64,000 nucleotides of DNA from Leptotrichia sp. HSP-342 (GCF_041199995.1 NZ_CP165646.1:558001-622000); one strand, 5' to 3'. Numbered from the stretch's first letter, positions 1 to 8,977 are shown. Numbers and translations: made by a program. The notes: a model not told the origin generated them from the sequence alone.

Positions 1-119
1 AGGACAGAAAATTATAAATAAAATTGAAAATTAACAAAAAATATTAAATGATTCTAGATTTTTAGACACTTTACTTTAAAAATTAAGAATCATCTAATAA
101 GAAAGAATGGAGATGAATA

Positions 120-1196
120 ATGGTTAGTGATAGGAGAATTTTTAAAAAGACAGGAGCGTTATTGTTAGGATTAACATATTCAATAATATCATTTGGAAGT
201 GAGAATATCAAAGAAGCAATTTCATCATCAGAAAGTGTCGAAAATGTAAATATGCCAAAATCTGAGCCAAAATTAGTCGCATCATCAAAAACAAATAATT
301 CTCAGCTGGAAAAGTTAATTAAAAATCAGTATAACAATAAAAGTATTGACTTAAATGTAAATACAAGTTTGAGAAATATGCGTGATAGCGGAAGTTATGA
401 GCGACCAAATGTAAATACTTACACAGCAAATAGAAAAACTCAGCAAGGAACTCCAGATATGAAATTATCAAAAGAGCAATTGCTGGCTGTAGCTGAAAGA
501 ATTTTTCAAAATGAAACAGGTGGAGTTAGAAATAATCTAGTAGACTGGAATGATGGAGAGAATTTCCCTTCACTTGGTATAGGACATTTTACTTGGTTTA
601 AAGCAAGCGGTGGAAGAAGTGGATTTGGAGACAGTTTGCCAGATATGATAGCATATTATAAGCAAAAAGGTGTTAGTCTACCTAAATTACTGACAGATTT
701 TAGATATTCTCCATGGAATAGTAAATCAGAACTGATGGCTAAAAAGGCTAGTGGAGACAAGGATATTGAAGAACTAATAGCATTTTTTGATAATACAAGA
801 GATATTCAAGTTATGTTTATATATGACAGATTAAAGAGTTCTCTTGATAAAATGATAGAAGCGTCTTCAAATAAAGAAAATTTAAGAAATCAATTTGAAA
901 GAATGGTAAATACTCCTAATGGACTTTATGCGTTGATTGATTATGTAAATTTTAAAGGTGAAGGATTAAAAGGTGTTTCTTCATATAATAATATAGCTTG
1001 GGGATTAAGACAAGTGCTTGAAAATATGAAAGGAACAGCAGTAGGACAAAGTGCATTAGTAGAATTTAGCAACTCTGCCAAAGATATATTGGCAAGACGT
1101 GTAAGAAATGCTCCAAGAAATGAAAGAAGATGGCTACAAGGTTGGTATAACAGAGTAGACACTTATAAAACTTTTGAAATTGGAAGAGCATATTAA
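120..1196 (+). CDS. Secreted lysozyme-like protein of unknown function
   Basis: This 358-residue protein has a basic N-terminus and a hydrophobic segment (about residues 8-25) that looks like a signal peptide. A low-complexity Ser/Asn-rich stretch follows up to about residue 110, then a globular domain. The domain holds Glu132 in QNETGG and a GIGH motif at 153-156 preceded by WNDGENFPSL. The spacing of a Glu and a GIGH block resembles the catalytic Glu and the TIGIGH loop of T4-type lysozymes, so a peptidoglycan-cleaving role is possible but inferred. Proteins with the WN-GE-FPSLGIGHF block are known to me as exported hypothetical proteins in other Gram-negatives. The start is supported by GGAG at 109-112. 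A perfect hairpin terminator follows, so it is probably monocistronic. Confidence 0.7.
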   Translation: MVSDRRIFKKTGALLLGLTYSIISFGSENIKEAISSSESVENVNMPKSEPKLVASSKTNNSQLEKLIKNQYNNKSIDLNVNTSLRNMRDSGSYERPNVNTYTANRKTQQGTPDMKLSKEQLLAVAERIFQNETGGVRNNLVDWNDGENFPSLGIGHFTWFKASGGRSGFGDSLPDMIAYYKQKGVSLPKLLTDFRYSPWNSKSELMAKKASGDKDIEELIAFFDNTRDIQVMFIYDRLKSSLDKMIEASSNKENLRNQFERMVNTPNGLYALIDYVNFKGEGLKGVSSYNNIAWGLRQVLENMKGTAVGQSALVEFSNSAKDILARRVRNAPRNERRWLQGWYNRVDTYKTFEIGRAY

Positions 1197-1213
1197 TATA
1201 ATAATAATTATGG

Positions 1214-1243
1214 CAGGGAATTTAATAATTCCCTGTTTCCTTT
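1214..1243 (+). terminator. Intrinsic terminator after the lysozyme-like gene
   Basis: A perfect 9-bp stem (1214-1222 with 1227-1235) and a 4-nt loop are followed by TTTCCTTT. The T tract is interrupted, so some read-through into queA is possible. Confidence 0.75.
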
Positions 1244-1291
1244 AAAATGAATAGAAATAAAAAAAATATAGAAATAGGAGAAATAAATCAA

Positions 1292-2314
1292 ATGAAAATT
1301 TCAGATTTTGATTTTGAACTGCCTGAGGAACTGATAGCACAGCATGCTGTAAATCCGAGAGATCATTCAAAATTATTAGTGTTAAATAAAAAAGAAAAAA
1401 CATTGGAACATAAAAAATTTTATAATATTATAGATTATTTGAAAAAAGATGATGTTCTTGTAATTAACCGTACGAAAGTTATTCCAGCAAGATTGTTTGG
1501 ACATAAGGAAAATGGAGTTGTCTTAGAATGCTTTCTTTTAAAAAGATATGATATGTATACATGGGAAGTTTTGCTAAAGCCTGCCAAAAAGCTAAAAATA
1601 GGACAAAAACTCATATTTTTGGAAGGAGTTTTGGAGGCGGAACTTCTAGAAATTAAGGAAGATGGGAATAGAATTATAAAATTTGATTTTGAAGGAAGAT
1701 TCGAGGAAATTTTGGATAAATTGGGAGAAATGCCGCTTCCACCATATATTATGGAAAAATTAGAGGACAAAAATAGATATCAAACTGTTTATGCTAAGGA
1801 AGGTGAGTCAGTAGCCGCTCCAACTGCGGGACTTCATTTTACAAATGAGCTTCTAGACAAAATTCGTAAAAAGGGAGTTATTATTACAGAAGTATTTTTG
1901 GATGTGGGGCTTGGAACATTTCGTCCAGTACAGGTGGAAAATGTGCTAGATCATAAAATGCACAGTGAAAAATATCGAATACCCGAAGAAACTGCCAAAA
2001 TTATCAATGAGGCTAAAAAAAATGGGAATCGTGTAATTGCAGTAGGAACAACATCAATAAGAACATTGGAATCTTCTGTTGATGAGAATGGAAAATTAAT
2101 AGCTTCTAAGGGAGATACAAATATCTTTATTTATGGAGATTATGAATTTAAAATTGTAGATGCAATAATTACAAATTTTCATTTGCCAAAATCTACATTA
2201 ATTATGTTAATTTCAGCATTTGGTGGAAAAGAATTTGTTTTTGAGGCGTATAAGAAGGCAGTTGAAGAAAAGTATAGATTTTATAGTTTTGGAGATTCGA
2301 TGTTTATTTATTAA
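1292..2314 (+). CDS. queA: S-adenosylmethionine:tRNA ribosyltransferase-isomerase QueA
   Basis: QueA transfers and isomerises the ribosyl moiety of SAM onto preQ1 in tRNA, making epoxyqueuosine at the wobble base of GUN anticodons. The protein begins MKISDFDFELPEELIAQ and contains the family blocks VAAPTAGLHFT and LDVGLGTFRPV, plus the C-terminal THFHLPKST-like segment (here TNFHLPKST). The start chosen is the ATG at 1292, 11 nt after AGGAG; it gives 340 residues, the usual QueA length, whereas an in-frame ATG at 1247 would add 15 unrelated residues and lacks a ribosome site. No other queuosine gene lies next to it. Confidence 0.96.
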   Translation: MKISDFDFELPEELIAQHAVNPRDHSKLLVLNKKEKTLEHKKFYNIIDYLKKDDVLVINRTKVIPARLFGHKENGVVLECFLLKRYDMYTWEVLLKPAKKLKIGQKLIFLEGVLEAELLEIKEDGNRIIKFDFEGRFEEILDKLGEMPLPPYIMEKLEDKNRYQTVYAKEGESVAAPTAGLHFTNELLDKIRKKGVIITEVFLDVGLGTFRPVQVENVLDHKMHSEKYRIPEETAKIINEAKKNGNRVIAVGTTSIRTLESSVDENGKLIASKGDTNIFIYGDYEFKIVDAIITNFHLPKSTLIMLISAFGGKEFVFEAYKKAVEEKYRFYSFGDSMFIY

Positions 2315-2417
2315 AAAATATAAATCATATCAATAAAAAAAGATTTAAATACTTACGAAATTTATAAAGTATCTAGTTTTATAAAGTAGAATAGTATAAA
2401 ATTGAACTTTTTAGATA

Positions 2418-2476
2418 AAAAAATATGAGCTAAATTCTTAATATTTTTAAGATTAGTTCATATTTTTTATTTTTAC
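2418..2476. terminator. Bidirectional terminator between queA and the thioredoxin gene
   Basis: A long, slightly imperfect stem (about 2420-2440 with 2446-2468) is flanked by an A tract on the left and a T tract on the right, so it can end convergent transcription from both sides. Confidence 0.75.
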
Positions 2477-2488
2477 ATTTAAATAAGC

Positions 2489-2986
2489 TTATTTACCAGA
2501 AGAAAATAACTCGCTTAATTTATCATAAGTTACAACGCCATTTTGAATGTCTTGAATTACAGAATTCTGTATTTTTAAGTTATATGGAACGGACTTAATC
2601 TTAAAGGCATTCATTAGAGATCTGTCAAGATCATAGTATACAGGAAAAGTGAAACCATTTTCATCTATAAATTTTTTTGAATCTGATAATGTTGTATTTT
2701 TACTTATAAAAACAACGGCAACATTTACAGAATCTTTGTTTTCTTCATAGAATCTTTGAATTTCAGGAAGCTCATGTTGGCAGTATGGACACCATTCAGC
2801 AACAAAAACAAGTAATGTTGGATTTCCATTATTTAAAATTTTGTGGCTTTTTATTTTTGTTCTATTAAAATCCATAAGTTCGAAACTTGGAAGTTTTGCT
2901 CCTTTTCTTACATTAATTTCAGAATTTTTTCCATATCCGACTAAAAATGTCAGAAACATTGTAATAATAATTAATAATTTTCTCAT
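2489..2986 (-). CDS. Exported TlpA/ResA-like thioredoxin
   Basis: The protein of 165 residues starts with a signal peptide (MRKLLIIITMFLTFLVGYG) and continues as a thioredoxin fold of the AhpC/TSA-redoxin type. The active-site motif is AEWCPYC (a CxxC pair), followed by HELPEI. The cis-Pro region is KSVPYN. Such proteins reduce or isomerise disulphides of exported proteins or act in cytochrome maturation; no cytochrome gene is near, so the substrate is unknown. It is monocistronic, with its own promoter upstream and a shared terminator downstream. Confidence 0.88.
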   Translation of the reverse strand: MRKLLIIITMFLTFLVGYGKNSEINVRKGAKLPSFELMDFNRTKIKSHKILNNGNPTLLVFVAEWCPYCQHELPEIQRFYEENKDSVNVAVVFISKNTTLSDSKKFIDENGFTFPVYYDLDRSLMNAFKIKSVPYNLKIQNSVIQDIQNGVVTYDKLSELFSSGK

Positions 2987-3029
2987 TTTTCTTCCTTTCT
3001 ATTATATTTATTTAAAAATCTTTAGATAT

Positions 3030-3058
3030 ATTATATAACATTCTTTGGAATATGTAAA
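3030..3058 (-). promoter_or_regulatory. Sigma-70-type promoter of the TlpA-like gene
   Basis: Read on the minus strand, TTTACA (3058-3053) and TATAAT (3035-3030) are separated by 17 nt, about 45 nt ahead of the start codon. Confidence 0.7.
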
Positions 3059-3092
3059 ATAAAATTTTTTCATTCAAATATATTATTTTTAT

Positions 3093-3121
3093 TTGACATT
3101 ATCTATAAAAATTATTATAAT
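3093..3121 (+). promoter_or_regulatory. Consensus promoter of the DUF3829 gene
   Basis: Perfect TTGACA (3093-3098) and TATAAT (3116-3121) hexamers are spaced by 17 nt. They lie about 110 nt upstream of the start at 3229, so the mRNA has a leader of roughly 100 nt. Confidence 0.8.
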
Positions 3122-3228
3122 TATATAGATAGTAAAATAGATTTAAAACGAAACTCAAAGGAGTAAGAAAAAATAAGAGTTATTATATGGATTTAAAGTT
3201 ATTTTAAATGAAGGAGTGGAGATATTAT

Positions 3229-4239
3229 ATGAAGAAAATTGGAATAATAGTGATAATAATGTCAGTTATTGTATCTTTATCACTATTGAAAAAAAAGCCA
3301 GAAGAAGAAATTGTAAAAAAACCTTCTAAAGAACAGATTATATTAGAACAGAACAAAGAGAAATATAGTAAACATATACGGTTTTATAATCGAATTTTAA
3401 ATATTGATAAAGGACTTTTGTATTATTTTGAAGATGCTGGAATGGATAAAAAATTCAAGAATATACAAAATGAAGAAGTTGTAGCTGATATAGCGATAGA
3501 TAAAAACTTTATTGACAAATTGAAAGAACTTTCTGAAAGTAATGAAAAAAAAGATGATATGGATAAAAAAGCGGAAGCTATAATTCCAATACTTGAAAAA
3601 ATGTTACCAATTACGGATAAAATGAGAACTTATTATAAAAATAAGGAATATACAAAAGATAATTATGCAAAAGCTCAAATTTTACATACTGAGTTGCTTG
3701 CCTGTATGGATAAGTATAATCAGGTTACAGAAAGTTACAAAGAAGTATTCCAGAAAAAATCAGATGAAATTAAAAAGCTGATGATAAAAGATTATGACAA
3801 GAGAAAGCAGTATATTACGTATAATCAATTTATGTTCATCGAAGAAGGCGATCAGATTATAAAGGAAATACATAAGCAAGGGCTTGATGCAAGTGATTTT
3901 ACTGCAAAAGGGAATGCAAAAAAATTCAAAAAATTGGAAGAAAAAATGGATAAAGCCTTTATAAAATTTGAAAAATCTATAAAAAATACAAAACAGCTTG
4001 GAAAAGAAGGATATAATCCTGGAGACCACAGTGAATTTATCCAGAAAGCAAATAAATTTAAGCAATCTGTAAATGTATTTATCCAAAGAATAGAGAAAAA
4101 GGAAAAAGCTTCACATTCGTCTGTAAGTGACAGTTTCTTTGCACAGACTGAGGAAGGGACACCGGAAAATGTACTTGCAAACTTCAATGAAGTAATAAAG
4201 GAACACAACAAATTATTAGCGAAAAAAACTAAAAAATAA
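3229..4239 (+). CDS. DUF3829 (YiiG-like) exported helical protein
   Basis: The 336-residue product has a signal-anchor at residues 1-19 (MKKIGIIVIIMSVIVSLSL) with no lipobox Cys, so it is either secreted or membrane-anchored. The rest is Lys/Glu-rich and predicted helical. It contains the YNQVTESYKEV-type segment and the terminal FNEVIKEHNKL segment that I associate with DUF3829 (E. coli YiiG). Function is unknown. The start at 3229 is preferred over the ATG at 3208 because AAGGAGTGGAG lies just before it. Confidence 0.75.
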   Translation: MKKIGIIVIIMSVIVSLSLLKKKPEEEIVKKPSKEQIILEQNKEKYSKHIRFYNRILNIDKGLLYYFEDAGMDKKFKNIQNEEVVADIAIDKNFIDKLKELSESNEKKDDMDKKAEAIIPILEKMLPITDKMRTYYKNKEYTKDNYAKAQILHTELLACMDKYNQVTESYKEVFQKKSDEIKKLMIKDYDKRKQYITYNQFMFIEEGDQIIKEIHKQGLDASDFTAKGNAKKFKKLEEKMDKAFIKFEKSIKNTKQLGKEGYNPGDHSEFIQKANKFKQSVNVFIQRIEKKEKASHSSVSDSFFAQTEEGTPENVLANFNEVIKEHNKLLAKKTKK

Positions 4240-4255
4240 TAATTAAAACTAATTT

Positions 4256-4300
4256 ATGAAAGAAAGATTTGATTTTATCAGATTTTTCTTTTTTTTTACA
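4256..4300 (+). terminator. Intrinsic terminator after the DUF3829 gene
   Basis: AAAGAAAGATTTGAT pairs imperfectly with ATCAGATTTTTCTTT, followed by a run of eight T residues. Confidence 0.7.
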
Positions 4301-4306
4301 AAAATA

Positions 4307-4315
4307 TGGTATAAT
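4307..4315 (+). promoter_or_regulatory. Extended -10 promoter of the OmpA-like pair
   Basis: TGGTATAAT is a perfect extended -10 element 33 nt ahead of the start codon at 4348. No good -35 box is present because the terminator T tract occupies that position. Confidence 0.6.
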
Positions 4316-4347
4316 TCTAGTGAAAAAAGTGTTAAGGAGTGATAGTA

Positions 4348-4800
4348 ATGAAGAAAGCAGTTATATTTTTGGTAATGGCGGTTGGAATAAATGCAATGGC
4401 ACATTTAGGAGGACCTTGTTCTGTAAGTGAGAAAAAATGTGTTGTAAGAGGATTCAAGGTAGATGGAAATATTCTGAATGAATCAGAAGCTTCTAGTATT
4501 AGGGAGATTGTTGATATATTGAATAAATATGGCAAATCTGGAACAATTGATATTATAGGATATACAGATTCTACGGGTTCACAAAGACATAATTTAAAAT
4601 TATCAGAAACAAGGGCAAAAAACTTTGCAAGATTAATGAGAGAATTTGGGCTGGATAAAAGATTTTCCTTTGGAAAAATAAAAGGTGAAGGAGCAAATTC
4701 GCCTGTGGATACAGACGAAATGGTTGTGGGAAGATATAATAACCGAAGGGTTGAAATTCTTTTGAATAATGTAGAATTTGAAAATCAAGAAAATAAGTAA
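4348..4800 (+). CDS. Minimal secreted OmpA-like peptidoglycan-binding protein
   Basis: The protein of 150 residues has a signal peptide (residues 1-18, ending GINAMA) followed almost directly by a single OmpA C-terminal-like domain. The domain motifs are IIGYTDSTGS, NLKLSETRAK and the closing YNNRRVEI; the Asp and Arg of these blocks bind meso-diaminopimelate or an equivalent residue in peptidoglycan. There is no beta-barrel and no lipobox, so it would be a soluble periplasmic wall-binding protein. Two Cys (PCSVSEKKC) near the mature N-terminus could form a disulphide. The start at 4348 follows AAGGAG by 8 nt. It is followed by a close paralogue. Confidence 0.85.
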   Translation: MKKAVIFLVMAVGINAMAHLGGPCSVSEKKCVVRGFKVDGNILNESEASSIREIVDILNKYGKSGTIDIIGYTDSTGSQRHNLKLSETRAKNFARLMREFGLDKRFSFGKIKGEGANSPVDTDEMVVGRYNNRRVEILLNNVEFENQENK

Positions 4801-4827
4801 AATTAGAATTTTAAAGCAAAAAAGATT

Positions 4828-5369
4828 ATGAAAAAATTAATTATACTTTTGATGATAGTAATAGATATGAGTGTACAGACAGAGGAAATTAGAAAAAAGA
4901 AGAAAAAATTAATATGGGAAATACTAATTATATTCCAGAAACCCCAATGTCAACTCAGATAAATTTTGGATTTTCGCCTTGTATTATAACAGATAGAAAA
5001 TGTGTAGTTCATGGATTTAAGGTAGGTGGAGAAAAAGTGAATGAATCTGAAAGTTATGATTTGAAATACATTGCAAATATGCTTAATGTCCATATAGAAA
5101 AAGGTTCTCTTGAAATTATAGGGCATACAGATTCAACTGGTTCAAAAAAACATAATCGAAAATTATCTTTGGAAAGGGCAGTAAATGCAGCTAAATTATT
5201 GCGGGAATATGGATTAGATAAAAGATTTTCCATTGTGAAAATTATAGGAAAAGGTGGGGAAGAACCTATTGATACAAATGAAACTGTAGAAGGAAGATAT
5301 AATAATAGAAGAATTGAAATCATTTTAAATGATTTGGAATATAAGGAATCAAGATTTATAAATGAATAA
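4828..5369 (+). pseudogene. Second OmpA-like paralogue, signal peptide in a different frame
   Basis: The OmpA-like domain (HGFKVGG, IIGHTDSTGS, NRKLSLERA, YNNRRIEI) is in the frame opened by the ATG at 4914 and ends at 5369. That ATG gives no signal peptide and has no clear ribosome site. A signal-peptide-like start, MKKLIILLMIVIDMSV, begins at 4828 in the neighbouring frame. The two frames join if the ribosome slips back one base at 4893-4899, which reads A AAA AAG, the classic -1 slippery heptamer. Alternatives are a one-base indel in the A run (pseudogene or phase-variable gene) or a sequencing error. The domain itself is intact and conserved with the gene upstream, including its Cys pair (PCIITDRKC). 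Confidence 0.6.
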
Positions 5370-5586
5370 ATATAAAATGTATTTAAAGAAATATTATAGT
5401 AAAACTAGTTTAAAATAGAACTCAAAAATTATGACTATTTTACTTAAACCCTAAATTATATAATTTCAATCAGTTCAATTTTAAATAGATTCGAGTATAT
5501 TATAAATTTTTATGATTATTGTTCTTTTTGAGTTATAAAATATTTTATGATTTAATACCAAAAGTTAAAGTTGATATTTTCAAAAA

Positions 5587-5618
5587 TAAAAAAACTATTT
5601 TATTAAAATAAAATAGTC
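5587..5618 (-). terminator. Terminator of tRNA-Thr
   Basis: Read on the minus strand, GACTATTTTAT pairs with ATAAAATAGT and is followed by seven T residues, 35 nt past the tRNA 3' end. Confidence 0.7.
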
Positions 5619-5650
5619 CTAAAATTATAATATGAGTAATTTTTATAAAG

Positions 5651-5726
<76 letters not shown>

Positions 5727-5741
5727 AAAATTTACAAAGAT

Positions 5742-5770
5742 ATTATATCGGATTTTTATTGTAATGTCAA
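5742..5770 (-). promoter_or_regulatory. Consensus promoter of tRNA-Thr
   Basis: On the minus strand TTGACA (5770-5765) and TATAAT (5747-5742) are spaced by exactly 17 nt, starting transcription about 10 nt before the tRNA. Confidence 0.85.
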
Positions 5771-5793
5771 GGGAAATTTAATTTGATTTTTTA

Positions 5794-5823
5794 TTGTTTT
5801 TTCAAAAGACTTTGTGATATACT
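5794..5823 (+). promoter_or_regulatory. Promoter of the first SemiSWEET gene
   Basis: TTGTTT (5794-5799) and TATACT (5818-5823) are 18 nt apart; a TG one base before the -10 makes it an extended -10 site. Confidence 0.55.
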
Positions 5824-5876
5824 TTTATTGTTAAAACTTGTTAATTTTATTGAAATTTAAAAGATTGGAGAACAAA

Positions 5877-6134
5877 ATGAGTGAAAAGAATTTAAAAATC
5901 TTAGGATGGATTGGAACATTACTTTCTGTAATAATGTATGTGTCTTATGTTCCACAAATAATGGGAAATTTGCACGGACACAAAACATTTTTTTTACAGC
6001 CTTTAGCAGCAGCAATTAACTGTACAATATGGACAAGTTATGGGCTTTTAAAGGAAAAAAAAGATTATCCTTTATCAGCAGCAAACTTTCCAGGGGTAGT
6101 CTTTGGGCTACTTGCAACAATTACAGCATTTTAG
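5877..6134 (+). CDS. SemiSWEET sugar transporter (PQ-loop family)
   Basis: The protein of 85 residues spans three membrane helices, the half-transporter unit of the SWEET superfamily that functions as a homodimer moving sugars down a gradient. The family PQ motif is in helix 1 (SYVPQIMGN), and the third-helix segment is PLSAANFPGVVFGLLA. The conserved Asn and Trp region of helix 2 reads AINCTIWTSYGL. The start at 5877 follows TTGGAG by 6 nt; the upstream in-frame start would add a charged tail with no ribosome site. A paralogue lies at 37554. The substrate cannot be told from sequence. Confidence 0.88.
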   Translation: MSEKNLKILGWIGTLLSVIMYVSYVPQIMGNLHGHKTFFLQPLAAAINCTIWTSYGLLKEKKDYPLSAANFPGVVFGLLATITAF

Positions 6135-6165
6135 AAATTTAATTTTAAAGATTTAATATGAAAAG

Positions 6166-6216
6166 TTCAAAAGTTCATTTGAATGATGATTAGTCATTTT
6201 AGTGAGCTTTTTTTGT
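6166..6216 (+). terminator. Terminator after the first SemiSWEET gene
   Basis: AAAAGTTCATTTGAATGA pairs imperfectly with TCATTTTAGTGAGCTTTT and is followed by a T run. Confidence 0.6.
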
Positions 6217-6331
6217 TAATTTTTTTATAAAAGTAGAAAAAAACTCATCTTTGTGATAAAATATACAATAGGATTCATGAAATAAAAAAATTTAATAAAA
6301 ACTATATATAATTAAAACAGGAGGAAAAATA

Positions 6332-8977
6332 ATGCCAAATGAACTGAATAAAGTTTATTCACCAAATGAGATAGAAGATAAATGGTATAAAATATGGGAA
6401 GAAAAAGGATATTTTAATGCACAGCACAATTCAGAAAAACCAGGATATTCAATTGCTATTCCACCACCAAATGTTACAGGGATTTTACATATGGGTCATA
6501 TGCTTAATAATTCAATACAGGATGCAATTATTAGATATAAGAGAATGAGCGGATTTGATACACTTTGGATTCCAGGAATGGATCATGCCGGGATTGCTAC
6601 ACAAAATAAAGTTGAGAGAATGCTGGCTGATGAAGGAACTTCCAAAGAGGAAATTGGATATGATGAGTTCTTGAGAAGAACTTGGGAATGGAAGGAAAAA
6701 CATGGCGGGTTGATTACAAAGCAGCTTAGAAAACTGGGAGTTTCGCTGGACTGGACAAGAGAGAGATTTACTATGGATGAAGGGCTTTCGGAAGCTGTAA
6801 AGGAAGTGTTTATCAAACTTTACAATGATGGGCTTATTTATCGTGGAGAATACATTGTAAACTGGTGTCCGCACGATAAGACAGCACTTGCTGATGATGA
6901 GGTAAATCATGAGGATAAAAATGGAAAAATCTGGGAAATTAGATATCCGATTAAAGATAGTGATGAGGAATTTGTAATTGCTACGACTCGTCCTGAAACA
7001 ATGCTTGGAGATACAGGGGTTGCAGTAAATCCAAATGATGAAAGATACAAGCATCTGATTGGAAAAACTGTAATTTTGCCTCTTATGAACAGAGAAATTC
7101 CAATTGTGGCAGATGAATATGTGGATATGGAATTTGGGACTGGGGTAGTTAAGATGACTCCTTCACACGATCCTAACGACTTTGAAGTGGCAAAAAGGAC
7201 TGGACTTGCATTTTTAAATATTTTTACAGAAGATGCGCATGTAAATGAAAATGGTGGGAAATATCAAGGGCTAGAAAGATTTGCAGCTAGAAAGGCTATA
7301 CTTGCTGATTTAGAAGAGCAGGGACTGCTAGTCGGAGTAAAAGATCATAAGAATGCTGTGGGGCATTGCTACAGATGTAATTCGATTATTGAGCCAAGAG
7401 TTTCTACGCAATGGTTTGTAAAAATGGAGCCGCTTGCAAAAAGAGCATTGGAAGTTGTAAAAAATGGAAAAATTCAAATTACGCCAAAAAGATGGGAAAA
7501 AGTTTATTACAACTGGCTGGAAAACATAAGAGACTGGACAATTTCGCGTCAAATCTGGTGGGGACACAGAATACCTGCCTATTATTCAGAAGATGGAACA
7601 GTTTTTGTGGCAAAAAGTCTGGAAGAGGCAAAAGTGCAGGCACGTGAAAAATTTGAAAAAGATGTGAACTTGACGGAAGAAACAGATGTGCTTGATACTT
7701 GGTTTTCGTCAGCATTATGGCCATTTTCAACATTGGGCTGGCCAAATGAAACTGAAGATCTGAAAAAATTCTTTCCAACAAATGCACTTGTTACAGGAGC
7801 AGATATTTTATTTTTCTGGGTAGCAAGAATGGTAATGATGAGCCTTTATATAAAAGATGAAATACCATTTAATTATGTTTATCTGCACGGAATTATACGG
7901 GATGAAAAAGGTAGAAAAATGAGTAAATCTCTAGGAAATTCGCCTGATCCCCTTGACTTGATAGCAAAATACGGTGCAGATGCAATAAGATTCAGCTTTT
8001 TATACAATACTTCACAAGGGCAGGACATCCATTTTTCAGAAAAACTGCTTGAAATGGGTTCAGCTTTTGCAAATAAAGTATGGAATGCATCAAGGTTTGT
8101 ATTGTCAAATCTGGAAGATTTTGATGTTTCAACAACTGTGGATAATTCGGAATTTAAACTTGAAGATAAATGGATTTTATCCAAATTGCAGACTGCTTCA
8201 AAATTAATTAATGAAAATATGGAAAAATATGAACTGGACGCTGCTGCAAAATTGGCATACGAATTTTTCCGTGGAGATTTCTGTGACTGGTATGTAGAAA
8301 TTGCCAAAACACGTGTCTATGGACAGGAAGGCAGTGATAAAGTTGTGGCACAATGGGTGTTAAGGCATGTTCTTGATAAAGGGCTTAAAATGCTGCATCC
8401 ATTTATGCCGTTTATTACTGAGGAAATTTGGCAAAAATTACAAACTGGTGAAGAAACAATTATGTTATCAGATTTTCCAGAAGAAGAAAAAGAGTTTATA
8501 AATATTGATGCTGAAAAGGAATTTGACTATCTGAAGGAAATTATTTCGGCAATTAGAAATATCCGTGGAGAAGCAAATGTTTCCCCATCTAAGAAAATTG
8601 AAGTTATTTTCAAGACAGCTGATGAAAATGCAAGAAATATTTTACAAAATAATGCCAAAATACTGGATAAACTGGCAAATGTTGAAAAATATGAATTTAA
8701 TGTGGAAATTCCAAAACTTGTAGGATTTAGACTAGTTGACACAACTGAGATTTTTGTTCCTTTAGCAGAGTTAATTGACTTAGACAAGGAAATTGAAAAA
8801 TTGGAGAAAAGCATTGAAAAAGCTCAAGTTGAACTGGATAAAGTATTGAAAAAATTATCTAATGAAAGTTTTGTAAACAGGGCAAAACCTGAAGCTGTGG
8901 AAAAAGAAAGAAGAATAAAAGAAGAACTTGAAAACAAAATTGCTAAATTTAAAGAATCGATGAATTTGTATAAATAA
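6332..8977 (+). CDS. valS: Valyl-tRNA synthetase
   Basis: This class I aminoacyl-tRNA synthetase of 881 residues charges tRNA-Val. The HIGH-type signature is HMGH at residues 53-56 within NVTGILHMGHMLN, and the KMSKS signature is at 529-533 (GRKMSKSLGNS). Between them lies the CP1 editing domain, with VIATTRPETMLGDT. An anticodon-binding domain and the C-terminal coiled coil (LIDLDKEIEKLEKSIEKAQ) typical of ValRS complete it. The start follows AGGAGG by 5 nt. The length is normal and nothing is missing. It appears monocistronic or followed by the small lipoprotein genes after 106 nt. Confidence 0.98.
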   Translation: MPNELNKVYSPNEIEDKWYKIWEEKGYFNAQHNSEKPGYSIAIPPPNVTGILHMGHMLNNSIQDAIIRYKRMSGFDTLWIPGMDHAGIATQNKVERMLADEGTSKEEIGYDEFLRRTWEWKEKHGGLITKQLRKLGVSLDWTRERFTMDEGLSEAVKEVFIKLYNDGLIYRGEYIVNWCPHDKTALADDEVNHEDKNGKIWEIRYPIKDSDEEFVIATTRPETMLGDTGVAVNPNDERYKHLIGKTVILPLMNREIPIVADEYVDMEFGTGVVKMTPSHDPNDFEVAKRTGLAFLNIFTEDAHVNENGGKYQGLERFAARKAILADLEEQGLLVGVKDHKNAVGHCYRCNSIIEPRVSTQWFVKMEPLAKRALEVVKNGKIQITPKRWEKVYYNWLENIRDWTISRQIWWGHRIPAYYSEDGTVFVAKSLEEAKVQAREKFEKDVNLTEETDVLDTWFSSALWPFSTLGWPNETEDLKKFFPTNALVTGADILFFWVARMVMMSLYIKDEIPFNYVYLHGIIRDEKGRKMSKSLGNSPDPLDLIAKYGADAIRFSFLYNTSQGQDIHFSEKLLEMGSAFANKVWNASRFVLSNLEDFDVSTTVDNSEFKLEDKWILSKLQTASKLINENMEKYELDAAAKLAYEFFRGDFCDWYVEIAKTRVYGQEGSDKVVAQWVLRHVLDKGLKMLHPFMPFITEEIWQKLQTGEETIMLSDFPEEEKEFINIDAEKEFDYLKEIISAIRNIRGEANVSPSKKIEVIFKTADENARNILQNNAKILDKLANVEKYEFNVEIPKLVGFRLVDTTEIFVPLAELIDLDKEIEKLEKSIEKAQVELDKVLKKLSNESFVNRAKPEAVEKERRIKEELENKIAKFKESMNLYK

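Noticed and set aside
7411..7647. Overlapping frames inside valS and other housekeeping genes
   Set aside because: They are antisense or frame-shifted shadows of strongly supported genes with full-length family matches.
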